Counted from the first letter of the stretch, positions 16,833-25,759 are shown. The stretch: DNA of 33,152 bases from Anaerolineae bacterium (GCA_018648655.1 JABGQV010000195.1:1-33152), one strand, 5' to 3'. The notes: generated from the sequence alone by a model not told the origin. A program made the numbers and translations.

Positions 16833-19241
16833 TTAGTCAATCTCAATACCTATATGATTGGCAACCCTTCTTTCATTACCCGGGATACCACCTTCAATGG
16901 GGGAATTAAGCACTTCAACTTCCCCGTTCTTTTCAAGCACCATTGTGGAGGAGCCACCTCCATCAAGGTTGATAGCATCATGAACGCCACCAAATTTGAT
17001 AAGCATTTCTGCCAATTCTTTGAGCGTGCAACCTTCGCTATAGCCTGGCTGTCTGCCGTCTACAACAAGCATCACCATCCAGCGGCCATTTGAATTTGTG
17101 CCAATTGCAGTTCTTGGCTCTAGGGTGAAGTTATCTAAGCCTGCAACAGGATTTCCGTTTTCTACTAGTGTGCGGTCGCCAGAGATTGCGTTATAAATAT
17201 TCCCTGAAGATTTATTATAGCTAATCTTATTATTTTTATTTATATATAGAATTGGGCGACTGGCATTCATTCGTTGTGAATAAATTGTGCCACGAGATGC
17301 GGCATAGCTGTTGGGGTCAAAAAGGTCGCGCCCTTCTGGGCATAAAAGAGTAGATTCGTTTGCAAATCGGTAGCCATCGCCATTGATAGCAAGTTGAAGC
17401 CCCTGTCGCCCCACAAATTCAGAAGTTGTATATGCGCAAATCAAGGACTTTGAATTATGTTTGGGAGGCGTGACTAAGAAATTTAGTTTTGCATAACGCA
17501 AATCGATAACAAAAACATGGACCATCATTTTGCGTGGCGTTTCTTTGAACTCACGAATATAGCGAACGCTTTTGTTGAAGTATTTCTGGTTTATGGGAGT
17601 TGATTGCGGATAGCGTGTCAGATGCTCTGCTGCGCACCAACCAATTAGGTCATCTTTTATAATTTTTTGCCATTCGCCATCTTCTGTTGCATCCTCTACC
17701 CAAAGAATATCATCTTGACTTACTGAGCCTAAAACATCTCCAGATATATTTGCTTCTTTGCGCACGCTTAATGAACTAGTTATAACTTGATGACGCCCTA
17801 AAAGGCTTTTTGGCGTAGATGGTCCTGGGGCAGGGCTTGGATTAGGATCAGCCTCATTAGGAGCGCTGGTTTTTACCAAATAAGAAGCATAAACCCAACC
17901 AACTAAATTTTTACTATTCTTTATCTTGAACCACGAGCTGTTCTCGTTTTCGTCAAGCTTTTCTACCTTTTCGTTTTCGAGTAGTTTTCCAATAATCTCA
18001 AAGGTGGTGCTATCGCCTTCGCGTACATTCAGTGCGTAAGCTGTTACGCGATACCACTCTTCTTCTGTTGGGGTGGGATCAGGCGTAGGCGTGTCCGGTT
18101 TTTCTTTGGCGAAGGTGAAATAGCTAGCGTCGCTCCAGCCCGTTAGATTCTCATCGTCTAAGAAAATTTTGGCCCAGCTCTCATCATCGTTAAATTCAAG
18201 AACTTTGACGACACGTCCTTTTTTAAGTTTTTCAACTACAGTAAAGTGTGAGCCAGGTCCTTCGCGAACATTTAGCCCTTCTGGGGGTACAACGGTGCCC
18301 CAATTTTTTTCTTGAACAGGGGTAGGGTCTGGGTTGGGGTTAGGATCTGGATCAGGATTGGGGTCGGGATCAAGGGCTACTTGCTTAATTAAGTACTGGG
18401 TAGATGCCCAGCCCTCTACGTCATTTTGACGCTTGATTTTAAGCCAATCGCCTTCGCTATTAGATTCTAAGCGTTCGACAATCTCATCTTGTGCCAAAGT
18501 GCCCACAGATTCAGAATCCGTGCTGGGTTCTTTGCGCAGACTTAAATCAACTTTATAGGTTACGGGCTGAGAAGGAGTAGGCTGTATATTAAAGCGATTG
18601 TTGAACTCCTCTTGTGTGCCGTTAAAATAATTCAAATCAATACCTAGAGATTCTACGCCGTAAGCAGGCCCATCGCCATGTTCAGTATATTGCCAAAAAG
18701 TCCATTCATCTTCTCTCCAGGGCGCAGGGACTAGCGGCTTGCTTGCTTTATAACGGGCAACCCAAAGTGGGTATTGGTGAAAATATTCTAGGCTATCAGC
18801 TTGCGTATTGGGGTCGGGTGCATTTTCTTTCCAATAATAATAATTTGTATATAGGACAATCTCTTTCTTGGGCATCAATTCTTTCAGATACTCTAAAAAG
18901 GCATACCATTTTTCCCAACCTCTATATTCTCCCTCGTACCTTTCTTCAAAATCAGCGAAGAGGGGTAACTCACCCTGATCGTTTCCTAGAACATCTCGCC
19001 AAAGCTTAGCTTGGTCTTTTGGCTTAGAGCGACTGTCGTAAAACCAATAAGAGCCGCGTGGAATACCTGCTTTTTTTGCATTCTCCCAATAGGTCCTGAA
19101 ATCAGGGTCAAGCCAAGTGTTTTGGCCTGCACGAAGCACTACAAAGTCTGAAAGTGCCTTCATTTTATTAAAATCAACACTCTGAGGGGTTGAGTTATCG
19201 TCTTGATAAAAACTAATATCGGGTCCACTTGCTCGTGTCAT
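16833..19241 (-). CDS. GH25 lysozyme - four SH3 - phosphodiester glycosidase (NAGPA) protein
   Basis: 802 aa. Residues 1-215 are a GH25 muramidase (PDISFYQ, PLFADFEE with the catalytic acid pair, YTEHGDGPAYGVESLGIDLNYF). Four bacterial SH3 domains follow at about 224-288, 312-375, 394-455 and 478-545. A long DPNPDP-type linker separates the first two, and shorter Pro/Thr or Pro/Ser linkers the others. From about 555 to the end is a NAGPA/DUF2233 domain (LQLAINGDGYRF, RTAIGTNSNGRWMVMLVVDGRQPGYS, AINLDGGGSSTMV), which cleaves sugar phosphodiesters. The set points to peptidoglycan and phosphodiester-linked wall polymers. The ATG at 19241 has RBS AAGGAG and no signal peptide precedes the GH25 domain, which is odd for a wall hydrolase. 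It has its own promoter at 19281-19309. Confidence 0.9.
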   Translation of the reverse strand: MTRASGPDISFYQDDNSTPQSVDFNKMKALSDFVVLRAGQNTWLDPDFRTYWENAKKAGIPRGSYWFYDSRSKPKDQAKLWRDVLGNDQGELPLFADFEERYEGEYRGWEKWYAFLEYLKELMPKKEIVLYTNYYYWKENAPDPNTQADSLEYFHQYPLWVARYKASKPLVPAPWREDEWTFWQYTEHGDGPAYGVESLGIDLNYFNGTQEEFNNRFNIQPTPSQPVTYKVDLSLRKEPSTDSESVGTLAQDEIVERLESNSEGDWLKIKRQNDVEGWASTQYLIKQVALDPDPNPDPDPNPNPDPTPVQEKNWGTVVPPEGLNVREGPGSHFTVVEKLKKGRVVKVLEFNDDESWAKIFLDDENLTGWSDASYFTFAKEKPDTPTPDPTPTEEEWYRVTAYALNVREGDSTTFEIIGKLLENEKVEKLDENENSSWFKIKNSKNLVGWVYASYLVKTSAPNEADPNPSPAPGPSTPKSLLGRHQVITSSLSVRKEANISGDVLGSVSQDDILWVEDATEDGEWQKIIKDDLIGWCAAEHLTRYPQSTPINQKYFNKSVRYIREFKETPRKMMVHVFVIDLRYAKLNFLVTPPKHNSKSLICAYTTSEFVGRQGLQLAINGDGYRFANESTLLCPEGRDLFDPNSYAASRGTIYSQRMNASRPILYINKNNKISYNKSSGNIYNAISGDRTLVENGNPVAGLDNFTLEPRTAIGTNSNGRWMVMLVVDGRQPGYSEGCTLKELAEMLIKFGGVHDAINLDGGGSSTMVLEKNGEVEVLNSPIEGGIPGNERRVANHIGIEID

Positions 19242-19280
19242 TTTAGTCTCCTTGCGAATTAACTGTCTCTATGGCTTTCA

Positions 19281-19309
19281 AGTATAGCAACTTCTTAGTT
19301 CTCTTGCAA
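19281..19309 (-). promoter_or_regulatory. Promoter of the lysozyme gene
   Basis: Minus strand TTGCAA (19304-19309), 17-bp spacer, TATACT (19281-19286). It overlaps the end of the upstream lipoprotein gene and gives a leader of about 30 nt. Confidence 0.75.
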
Positions 19310-19957
19310 ACAGTTGATTACTGAAATAATAATTTCTTCTGGCTCATCTTTGGTGACAGCCAAGATAGGGAAGTCTCCGATCGAATACAGGATGTGGAGA
19401 TTTGTGCTGAGTTCCGCTTTTGTGCTAATCCCAATCGCACTTGTGTCTTGGGCAATTTCCCTGCGCATTTCTTGCATATTTTGGGCTTGGCGCGCCATAG
19501 TAGGCGGGATGCCAGTTCCTAGCGTGGTTTTGTCAAATATAATCTGAATCTCGTTATTTTTATCATAAACCCAGAGTTTTATTGGCGCATCTTCCCCGCC
19601 AATTTGTGACCAGTTGGTGATTTTACCTTTAAAAATATCAGCAACTTGGGTCTTGCTTAAAGTCTGGTTGGCATTTTGGTTATTGCCTATTACTACTAAT
19701 TCTATATCACTGATTTTGTAGCCATTTTCGGCCGCGCCGATATGAAGGGCAATATCAGCTTCGTTGATATTGGAAGTGCGCGAAGCAAGCCCAAGTCGCG
19801 TCTCTTCCGCGCAACTGTATATTAGCGGCACTTGGCTTTCGGTGGCAGATGTTGAATAGAAGCTAAAAAGCAGGGGCTCCTTATCCAAATCTAAGGAAGA
19901 AGATTTTGGAGAGCAAGCGCTAACCAAAAAGAGAAGGAGGATGAAAATATAACGCAT
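19295..19957 (-). CDS. PstS-like substrate-binding lipoprotein, short form
   Basis: 220 aa. The N-terminus MRYIFILLLFLVSAC is a lipoprotein signal with lipobox LVSAC. The body has VADIFKGKITNWSQIGGEDAPIKLWVYDKN, the hallmark of PstS/PBP-like-2 phosphate- or anion-binding proteins, and DTSAIGISTKAEL later. At about 200 mature residues it is shorter than usual PstS (about 300), and no permease genes are nearby, so transport is doubtful; a sensing or binding role is possible. Its ATG directly follows the TAA of the upstream M20 gene (TAAATG), so the two are translationally coupled. Confidence 0.75.
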   Translation of the reverse strand: MRYIFILLLFLVSACSPKSSSLDLDKEPLLFSFYSTSATESQVPLIYSCAEETRLGLASRTSNINEADIALHIGAAENGYKISDIELVVIGNNQNANQTLSKTQVADIFKGKITNWSQIGGEDAPIKLWVYDKNNEIQIIFDKTTLGTGIPPTMARQAQNMQEMRREIAQDTSAIGISTKAELSTNLHILYSIGDFPILAVTKDEPEEIIISVINCLQEN

Positions 19958-21073
19958 TTACCAATCTCGCAGAAGGGTGGCGGTAAGTTCAGCACGCGAG
20001 ATAAAGCTGTCGAGGAGAAAATACTCATTTTCGGTGTGAAAATCTTCACCAATAGTGCCTAGACCATCCAAAACGGGGACATTTAGGTAGGCGACGAAAT
20101 TAGCATCAGATGCACTACCTGATCCACCAGCACGAATTTTTATACCCTCGGCTTCAGCAAGTTTTTCAGCTTTTTTAAAGGTTTTTTCCAAAAGTTTGTT
20201 AAAAGGCATAGGAGGGCGATTAAGAATGCACCAAACAGAAATAAAGGCTTCTTTTTTGACCGATTTGAGTGAGCAGATAAAATTTTGAACACGTACATAT
20301 TCTTTTAGATTGGTGAGACGTATATCGCCTTCTGCTTCTGCGTAGGCAGGGACAATATTGATTGCGCGCCCTCCATACATGGCACCGATATTGATGGTGG
20401 TGCCTTCTTCGTAATCAGTAAGTTGTTGAATTTTGACGATTTGATGCGAAAGTTCTTCGATGGCATTTAGCCCTTTTTTATGTGCGCCGCCTGAATGAGC
20501 GGCTTTTCCTTGTACCCTAATGGTGAACTTTCCGGTTCCTTTGCGCCAAGTATGCAATGTTCCTTCTAGATATTCACAGGGTTCAAAAACAAGGGTAAGA
20601 GCGTGTTTTTTTGCTTCGTCTTCTATAAGCGCACGAGATTCATAGCTGCCCATTTCTTCATCGGTGTTGAAGAGCATTGTAATTGGACGATTGGGCATTT
20701 CGTCTCTTTCTTTTAGCGCGGCAATTGCAGTGAGCATAATTACTAGGCCGCTCTTCATATCGAGGGCGCCAGGCCCAAATACTTTGCCATATTTTTCATA
20801 AAAGGGCTGCATTTCGATGGTGCCAAGGGGAAAAACAGTGTCAATATGCCCAATGAGCAAAATGCCATCTTCACCTTTTCCCCAGCGCGCTACGATATTA
20901 TTGCCAAATTCTTTATGTGGGTGAATTTCAATTTCCGCGCCGAGTTTTTTGGCTTCTCGAATCATAAGTGCGCCCATCTGATCTACGGCTTCTTTGTCGT
21001 AGGTGGGCGATTCTGTTTCAACCATTTCTTTCAGCAATTGCAGCATAGCTGGTTTGCGTGCAGAGAAGTCCAT
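19958..21073 (-). CDS. M20 metallopeptidase, carboxypeptidase G2-like
   Basis: 371 aa. The di-zinc ligands of the M20 family are in order: GHIDTVFPLGT near 75, GPGALDMKSG (bridging Asp), NTDEEMGS (catalytic and ligand Glu), FEPCEY and the C-terminal GEDFHTENEYF. The dimerisation domain (about 175-290) holds AAHSGGAHKKG. Closest type is glutamate carboxypeptidase (CPG2), which removes C-terminal Glu from N-acyl or peptidyl substrates. There is no signal peptide. It is a clear paralog of the M20 gene ending at 21181 (same VETESPT.DK.AVD start and VPVLDGLGT end). It is coupled downstream to a lipoprotein gene. RBS AGGA, with a -10 box 34 bp upstream of the ATG. Confidence 0.9.
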   Translation of the reverse strand: MDFSARKPAMLQLLKEMVETESPTYDKEAVDQMGALMIREAKKLGAEIEIHPHKEFGNNIVARWGKGEDGILLIGHIDTVFPLGTIEMQPFYEKYGKVFGPGALDMKSGLVIMLTAIAALKERDEMPNRPITMLFNTDEEMGSYESRALIEDEAKKHALTLVFEPCEYLEGTLHTWRKGTGKFTIRVQGKAAHSGGAHKKGLNAIEELSHQIVKIQQLTDYEEGTTINIGAMYGGRAINIVPAYAEAEGDIRLTNLKEYVRVQNFICSLKSVKKEAFISVWCILNRPPMPFNKLLEKTFKKAEKLAEAEGIKIRAGGSGSASDANFVAYLNVPVLDGLGTIGEDFHTENEYFLLDSFISRAELTATLLRDW

Positions 21074-21107
21074 ATTCGAGAGTTCCTATCTTGAATAATA
21101 CAAAACT

Positions 21108-21113
21108 ATTATA
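21108..21113 (-). promoter_or_regulatory. -10 box of the M20/lipoprotein pair
   Basis: Minus strand TATAAT, 34 bp before the M20 ATG. No -35 at 17 bp that I would defend, so this is only a candidate. Confidence 0.4.
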
Positions 21114-21180
21114 GTCGCTTTATTCTCTTTTTGGATAAAGGTTAAATGCAGAACTTAGCGCGTGTTTCTATATTGGGGTT

Positions 21181-22281
21181 TTACCATTCTCGCAATAGAG
21201 CAGCAAGAAGTTGTGTTTTTTCTGCTAAAGATTTTGTAAAAATATACTCTCGTGAAGAATGTAGCCCTTCACCAACTGTGCCTAAACCGTCTAAAACAGG
21301 TATTCCCAGTGGAGCAATAAAGTTTGCATCCGATGCGCCGCCTGTGCCGCCTGCTTTGAGCTTTATGCCTTCTTTTTCCGCGATAGCCTGTGCTCTGGCA
21401 AACGTTGCTTTCATTATTTTATTGAAAGGCATAGGGGGGCGGTTAAGTTCCCCTTTAACCTCTAGGGATGTGCCATTCAGGACAGGTTTTAGCGAATTTA
21501 TAGCATCTTCGATGCGTTCATATTCCCCTTCTTGCATTAAGCGCAAGTCTATGTTAATTTCAGCAAATTCGGGCACAACATTACTTGTTGTGCCCCCTCG
21601 AATAGCACCTACATTTAAGGTTGTTTCTTTTGCGTAGTCAGTTAGATTTTGAATGGTTAAAATCTGATGGGCTATTTCTTCGATTGCGTTTCTCCCCTCT
21701 GCGTGTGCGCCCCCTGCATGAGCGGCACGGCCATGTGCCTTGAGAGTGAAGTCGCCCGTCCCTTTGCGCCATGTTTTTATTGAGCCATCCACGAGCGCAG
21801 ATTCTAATACTAAGACTAACTCTGATTTAATGGCTAACTCTTCAATTATTGCGCGTGATGTTTGGCTGCCCACTTCTTCGTCTGATGTGAAGAGCATAGA
21901 GATTGGGCGATTTGGCAAGGCGTCTGCTGCACGAAGTTTTTCTATGGCACTCAAGCCAATTACAAGTCCGCCCTTCATATCTAAAACGCCGGGTCCGTAG
22001 ATTTTATCTTCTCGCTGATAAAAAGGCATTTTGTCCAATGTCCCCAGCGGGAAAACAGTATCCATATGTCCGAGTAATAAAATGCCTTTTTTCTGGGATT
22101 GTGGGCTGGGTGCTTGCCATTCAGCTAAGATGTGGTCCCCGCGCTTTTCTTGGGGGAAAAGTGTGATTGTTGCACCTAGTTTCTGGCTTACTTCCGCTAA
22201 AATCGCGCCTACTCGATCTACAGCTTTTTTATCATGAGTTGGCGATTCTGTTTCGACAAGTTTTTTGAGAAGGGAAATCAT
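21181..22281 (-). CDS. M20 metallopeptidase, second tandem paralog
   Basis: 366 aa from the ATG at 22281 (MISLLKKLVETESPTHDK). The longer track start at 22335 overlaps the upstream gene by 50 bp and does not match the paralog's N-terminus. Metal ligands: GHMDTVFPLGT, GPGVLDMKGG, TSDEEVGS, VLESAL and GEGLHSSREYI. Dimerisation domain RAAHAGGAHAEGR. Same CPG2-like type as 19958-21073, with which it shares much of its length, so the pair arose by duplication. It is the third gene of the dNK operon, 4 bp after the small membrane protein, and has no clear RBS, so it is likely coupled. Confidence 0.88.
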   Translation of the reverse strand: MISLLKKLVETESPTHDKKAVDRVGAILAEVSQKLGATITLFPQEKRGDHILAEWQAPSPQSQKKGILLLGHMDTVFPLGTLDKMPFYQREDKIYGPGVLDMKGGLVIGLSAIEKLRAADALPNRPISMLFTSDEEVGSQTSRAIIEELAIKSELVLVLESALVDGSIKTWRKGTGDFTLKAHGRAAHAGGAHAEGRNAIEEIAHQILTIQNLTDYAKETTLNVGAIRGGTTSNVVPEFAEINIDLRLMQEGEYERIEDAINSLKPVLNGTSLEVKGELNRPPMPFNKIMKATFARAQAIAEKEGIKLKAGGTGGASDANFIAPLGIPVLDGLGTVGEGLHSSREYIFTKSLAEKTQLLAALLREW

Positions 22282-22285
22282 TTTT

Positions 22286-22678
22286 TTATTTTTCTTCTTC
22301 GTATTCAGCTTCGATAATTTCCTCAGGGGCTTCAAGTTTCTTTTGATTGTTTTTATCTTTTCCGCTACCTAGCATTTGCATTGTGCCCAATGCGCCGCCG
22401 AGCAAAGGTACTAATGCTGGTAGGGGGGTTGGGATGGCTGTGAGTACGCCAATTAACGTGCCCTTGCCAATTGCTGCACCCCAGTTATCGTTGAAGCTAT
22501 GGCGTTGTATCAAGATGCTGGGGATTGTTAATGCGGCACCCACTGCCACAGAGAAAGGCAAAGTTAGCTCAAAAGTGAGCGTTTCGGCACCAAAGAGCAT
22601 CATGTCTATTGCAAACATGCCAAAGCCTACAAGAGGGTGTAAGCCAAAAGATTGAGAGAGTTTTTTTAATGAGTCCAT
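22286..22678 (-). CDS. Small membrane protein of unknown function
   Basis: 130 aa. I recognise no family. It has hydrophobic stretches around 18-35, 40-58 and 72-98, the last rich in Gly/Pro/Leu (GVLTAIPTPLPALVPLLGGALG), and an acidic/basic C-terminal tail (EEIIEAEYEEEK). The overall layout suggests two or three membrane segments with a cytoplasmic tail. Its ATG overlaps the dNK stop by one base (TAATG) and its stop lies 4 bp before the M20 gene, so it sits inside a tight operon. Confidence 0.7.
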   Translation of the reverse strand: MDSLKKLSQSFGLHPLVGFGMFAIDMMLFGAETLTFELTLPFSVAVGAALTIPSILIQRHSFNDNWGAAIGKGTLIGVLTAIPTPLPALVPLLGGALGTMQMLGSGKDKNNQKKLEAPEEIIEAEYEEEK

Positions 22679-23322
22679 TATTTTCCTCGTAAATCTACAG
22701 TTTCTTTTCCTGACAATTTGTTCAAGATGCGCTCTGTAACAATTTCTAGTGCATCTGATTGGTGAACATAATCAAGGTTGTCGGTGCGAATAGTTAGCAC
22801 AGGGCAGAGGTCAAAAGAGCCTAACCATTCCTCGTAAAAAGAGTCGAGCAAGGTGAGATACTCAGCCGTGATTCCCGTCTCCATATCTCTGGCGCGGTGC
22901 TGAATACGCTCCATTAATACGTCTACTGGGGCCTTGAGGTAGATTAGCAAATCGGGGCGCGGCAAGCTTTCTACGACCAAGCCAAAAAGACGCTTATAGG
23001 CTAGATAGTCTCTTTTTGTAAGATTGTCTAGATGGTGTAAAGCGCGTGCGAAAATATAAGCATCTTCATAAATGCTGCGATCAAGAATTGCAGAACGTGC
23101 GTCTCGGGCAACTTCAAGATATTGCTCTGCGCGATGCCCTAAAAAGAAGACTTGCAAATGAAAAGACCAAGCACGCATATCAGCATAAAAATTGGACAGA
23201 TATGGGTTATCTGTAACCGATTCGAAGTCTGTGCGCCAGCCAAGGCGGTCGCCCATTCGTTCTGTTAGTGATGTTTTTCCTACGCCGATATTCCCGGCAA
23301 CTACAACAAGGTGTTTGGTCAT
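22678..23322 (-). CDS. Deoxynucleoside kinase (dGK/dAK/dCK family)
   Basis: 214 aa, typical length. P-loop AGNIGVGKTS at 8-17, the ERS-like DRSIYEDAYIFA near 100-112 (Arg and Glu-type residues that hold the substrate), and a LID with RIQHRARDMETG near 145. It phosphorylates deoxynucleosides to dNMPs for salvage. Which base it prefers cannot be read from the sequence. RBS AAGGAG. First gene of the dNK-membrane protein-M20 operon; upstream are a weak -10/-35 pair and two similar palindromes. Confidence 0.9.
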   Translation of the reverse strand: MTKHLVVVAGNIGVGKTSLTERMGDRLGWRTDFESVTDNPYLSNFYADMRAWSFHLQVFFLGHRAEQYLEVARDARSAILDRSIYEDAYIFARALHHLDNLTKRDYLAYKRLFGLVVESLPRPDLLIYLKAPVDVLMERIQHRARDMETGITAEYLTLLDSFYEEWLGSFDLCPVLTIRTDNLDYVHQSDALEIVTERILNKLSGKETVDLRGK

Positions 23323-23334
23323 GTTTTTCTCCTT

Positions 23335-23370
23335 AGATTAATCTTACCTTATTCGTTGAAGATTAGTCTA
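23335..23370 (-). promoter_or_regulatory. Possible regulated promoter of the dNK operon
   Basis: AGATTAATCT (23335-23344, perfect palindrome) and AGATTAGTCT (23360-23369) are repeated with centres 25 bp apart. They overlap a weak -10 (TAAGAT, 23341-23346) and -35 (TAGACT, 23365-23370) with an 18-bp spacer. The layout suggests two operator sites. Confidence 0.35.
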
Positions 23371-23422
23371 GCGCATTCTTTTTTCAGTGTAATGACAATC
23401 TGTGGGATGCTTATGCGTAATG

Positions 23423-25759
23423 CTAGTTACTTAATAAGCTCTTGGCAATTTCTTCTGCTAGGCCAGCGTTATTTTCTTCCAGTAAAATCACCAATCCCAA
23501 GGGGGCGCCTTGCCAGTTTTTCGTTGTTCCAGCCAACAACCAAGTGATATTTTCTTTTTCATCTGCGACCAAAAAATGCCAATATGCTCCATTATCTGTT
23601 GTGAAATTCTTTAGAAAACTATCAGTTTCTGATTGCGTGAAAAGCTGAGTTTCTTCACCCAAAGCAGGCAAAATCACCCATTCGCTTTGAGGTGTGTTTA
23701 CAGCTAATGCTAAACGAGGAGCAGGTGCGAGCCCTGCGTTGCTCAAAGCAGATGCAGCTATCGCCATTTCTATGGGACTGCCATCTTCTACGGGGATTCG
23801 GATGATGGTACGAATCTCTGAAGTTTTGAAAAATAAGGAAGTTTCTGTGATAGAGATTGGATATTGGCCCTGCGTGGCGCGATTTATCAGTGGAGAGTTT
23901 TCATCATTCAGGACGGTTTCGTCTAATTGATTTGCATCAAAGGTGGGATGGGAGGACATGACCAAAATTTCACCACTTTGAGCATTGATGAGGACGACCG
24001 CGCCCTTGTGCTTGCTTAGGCGTTGGTCAACATCTTCCTGGAGATCAATATCGATACTTAAACGTAAATCTAAACCTGAAGGAGGTTGTCCGTATAATAG
24101 TTGATTCCACCAAATTGTTGAAGTGGGATTGCCAGCTAAGCCTCGTAAATACTCATCAAGAGCAAATTCAATACCAGCTTGCCCATATATGCTATTCGTA
24201 TAGCCAGTGACAGGGGAGAGATTTGGATAGAGATATTCTCGTGAGAGTTCTCCAGATGTACCTTTTGTGATAACGATGGGCTTATTATTTCTGTCCAAGA
24301 TATTTCCGCGCGGAACATATAAATCTGCTAGGGTGCGACGAGGATTATCAGAACGGGTGAGTAGATCGGGGCCACGAAGAATTGCCCACCAACCATTGAT
24401 GATGGCAGATAAGACTAATCCCAACATGAGGAGCGCACTCAATAGGTGATAGGGTTGAGGTTTGGGGAGAGGGGCAGCTTCTTCGTTTTCATTGCTGATT
24501 TTTAGTAGTAAAAGTAAAGCTATGAAAGAAGTTAGTAGTGAAGAGCCGCCGTAAGAGATAAAGGGGAGGGTTACGCCTGTAAGGGGCAATAAACGTAAAT
24601 TTCCTCCGATAATGAGAAGGGACTGGATGCCAAGATACATGGTTAGTCCAGCAGCAAGGAGGCGAAGGTATCGACTAGGGGCACGGAGGGCTATTCTTAA
24701 GCCACGAGAGAGAAAAATGCCGAGGAGGGCAAACAAGCCTAAGGTTCCGGCAAGTCCCGTTTCTTCTGCTAATGATGTGAAAATAAAATCGGAGTGGGCA
24801 ACAGGTACAAAGGCGGGCGACCCTATCCCAATTCCGCGCCCCCACAGACCACCATTTGCGATTGCCATGAGCGATTGAATGATTTGGTATCCGCGCCCAC
24901 TTGGATCGCCCCAAGGAGAAATCCAGATGGAGAGACGGGTGTGAATGATATCTATAAAAAAGTAGCCAAAAAGGGCAACTGCGAGAAGTATGCTGGCATT
25001 GATGAATAAAACGCGCTTTCGGGCGATGGCTAGGTAAAGAATGCTGGCATAGAGCATGATGAAAATAGATGCCGCACCAAGATCACGTTGGACAAGGAGG
25101 AGGAGTAAAGCGATGCTTGCAAGAAAAAGGGTAGGGAGAATGAATGGAAAAATTTGCTGGTCTTGGATGGGCTTATTGGCAAGATAAGCAGAGAGATAAA
25201 TAACAAGAAGTAGCTTGAGTGGCTCAGAGGGTTGTAGATAAACGCCACCAAACCCTAACCAGAGACGGGGTCCTATGCCTAGTGGGTTTGCACCAAAAAT
25301 TAGAGTAAGAGATGTGAGAATTAGCCCGCTAATGAGAAGGATATATTTATAGCGTCTTAAGGTGGGAAGCAACTTATCCCATTTTGTGCCGATCATAAGA
25401 GCACCCATACTCACTGCAAGCCAGATGGTTTGTCGAATACCAAAGAGAGGAGTGAGTCTCCAGATGCTGAGAAGACCCCAGCCGCTGAGGAGGGCGGCAA
25501 TGGTAAAAATATAAGGGTCCCTATCGGGGAGATTTTTATTCAGATATTTTTCTGTGATGGCAGTTAAAAATAACCACAAAAAGAACCCTGTCCAGTGGGC
25601 ATAGATATAGTCCGCGTTCCAACTACGAGCGCGAACAGAGGGGGAGAGGGTTAAAATGATGCTATATAAAGCGAGGAAGATGGCGGAAAGCCAATGTAGG
25701 AGGCTAAAGTTAGGGAGTGAGAAGCTAAAGACTTTGTTTTGTTTTTTTTTATTTATCAT
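23423..25759 (-). CDS. SEDS (FtsW/RodA) - PBP fusion with degenerate transpeptidase domain
   Basis: 778 aa. About residues 1-450 are a SEDS glycosyltransferase with many membrane segments: GDPSGRGYQIIQSLMAIANGGLWGRGIG and HSDFIFTSLAEETGL, the latter with the conserved Asp, and LPLTGVTLPFISYGGSSLL. From about 480 a class B PBP starts (PRGNILDRNNKPIV, then GQAGIEFALDEYLRG). The transpeptidase region, however, is only about 200 residues. The usual SxxK site after INRATQG reads QYPISITETSLFF, and the KTG region reads LLAGTTKNW, so it should not be catalytic. The protein would polymerise glycan with a built-in non-catalytic PBP partner that may activate the SEDS half. It belongs to the fhaA-fhaB-mtnP operon. 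The start has no good RBS. Confidence 0.88.
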   Translation of the reverse strand: MINKKKQNKVFSFSLPNFSLLHWLSAIFLALYSIILTLSPSVRARSWNADYIYAHWTGFFLWLFLTAITEKYLNKNLPDRDPYIFTIAALLSGWGLLSIWRLTPLFGIRQTIWLAVSMGALMIGTKWDKLLPTLRRYKYILLISGLILTSLTLIFGANPLGIGPRLWLGFGGVYLQPSEPLKLLLVIYLSAYLANKPIQDQQIFPFILPTLFLASIALLLLLVQRDLGAASIFIMLYASILYLAIARKRVLFINASILLAVALFGYFFIDIIHTRLSIWISPWGDPSGRGYQIIQSLMAIANGGLWGRGIGIGSPAFVPVAHSDFIFTSLAEETGLAGTLGLFALLGIFLSRGLRIALRAPSRYLRLLAAGLTMYLGIQSLLIIGGNLRLLPLTGVTLPFISYGGSSLLTSFIALLLLLKISNENEEAAPLPKPQPYHLLSALLMLGLVLSAIINGWWAILRGPDLLTRSDNPRRTLADLYVPRGNILDRNNKPIVITKGTSGELSREYLYPNLSPVTGYTNSIYGQAGIEFALDEYLRGLAGNPTSTIWWNQLLYGQPPSGLDLRLSIDIDLQEDVDQRLSKHKGAVVLINAQSGEILVMSSHPTFDANQLDETVLNDENSPLINRATQGQYPISITETSLFFKTSEIRTIIRIPVEDGSPIEMAIAASALSNAGLAPAPRLALAVNTPQSEWVILPALGEETQLFTQSETDSFLKNFTTDNGAYWHFLVADEKENITWLLAGTTKNWQGAPLGLVILLEENNAGLAEEIAKSLLSN

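Noticed and set aside
18290-18370. Tandem-looking DNA repeat (GGATCAGGATTGGGG...)
   Set aside because: It encodes the DPNPDP linker between SH3 domains; no CRISPR-like spacing or spacers.
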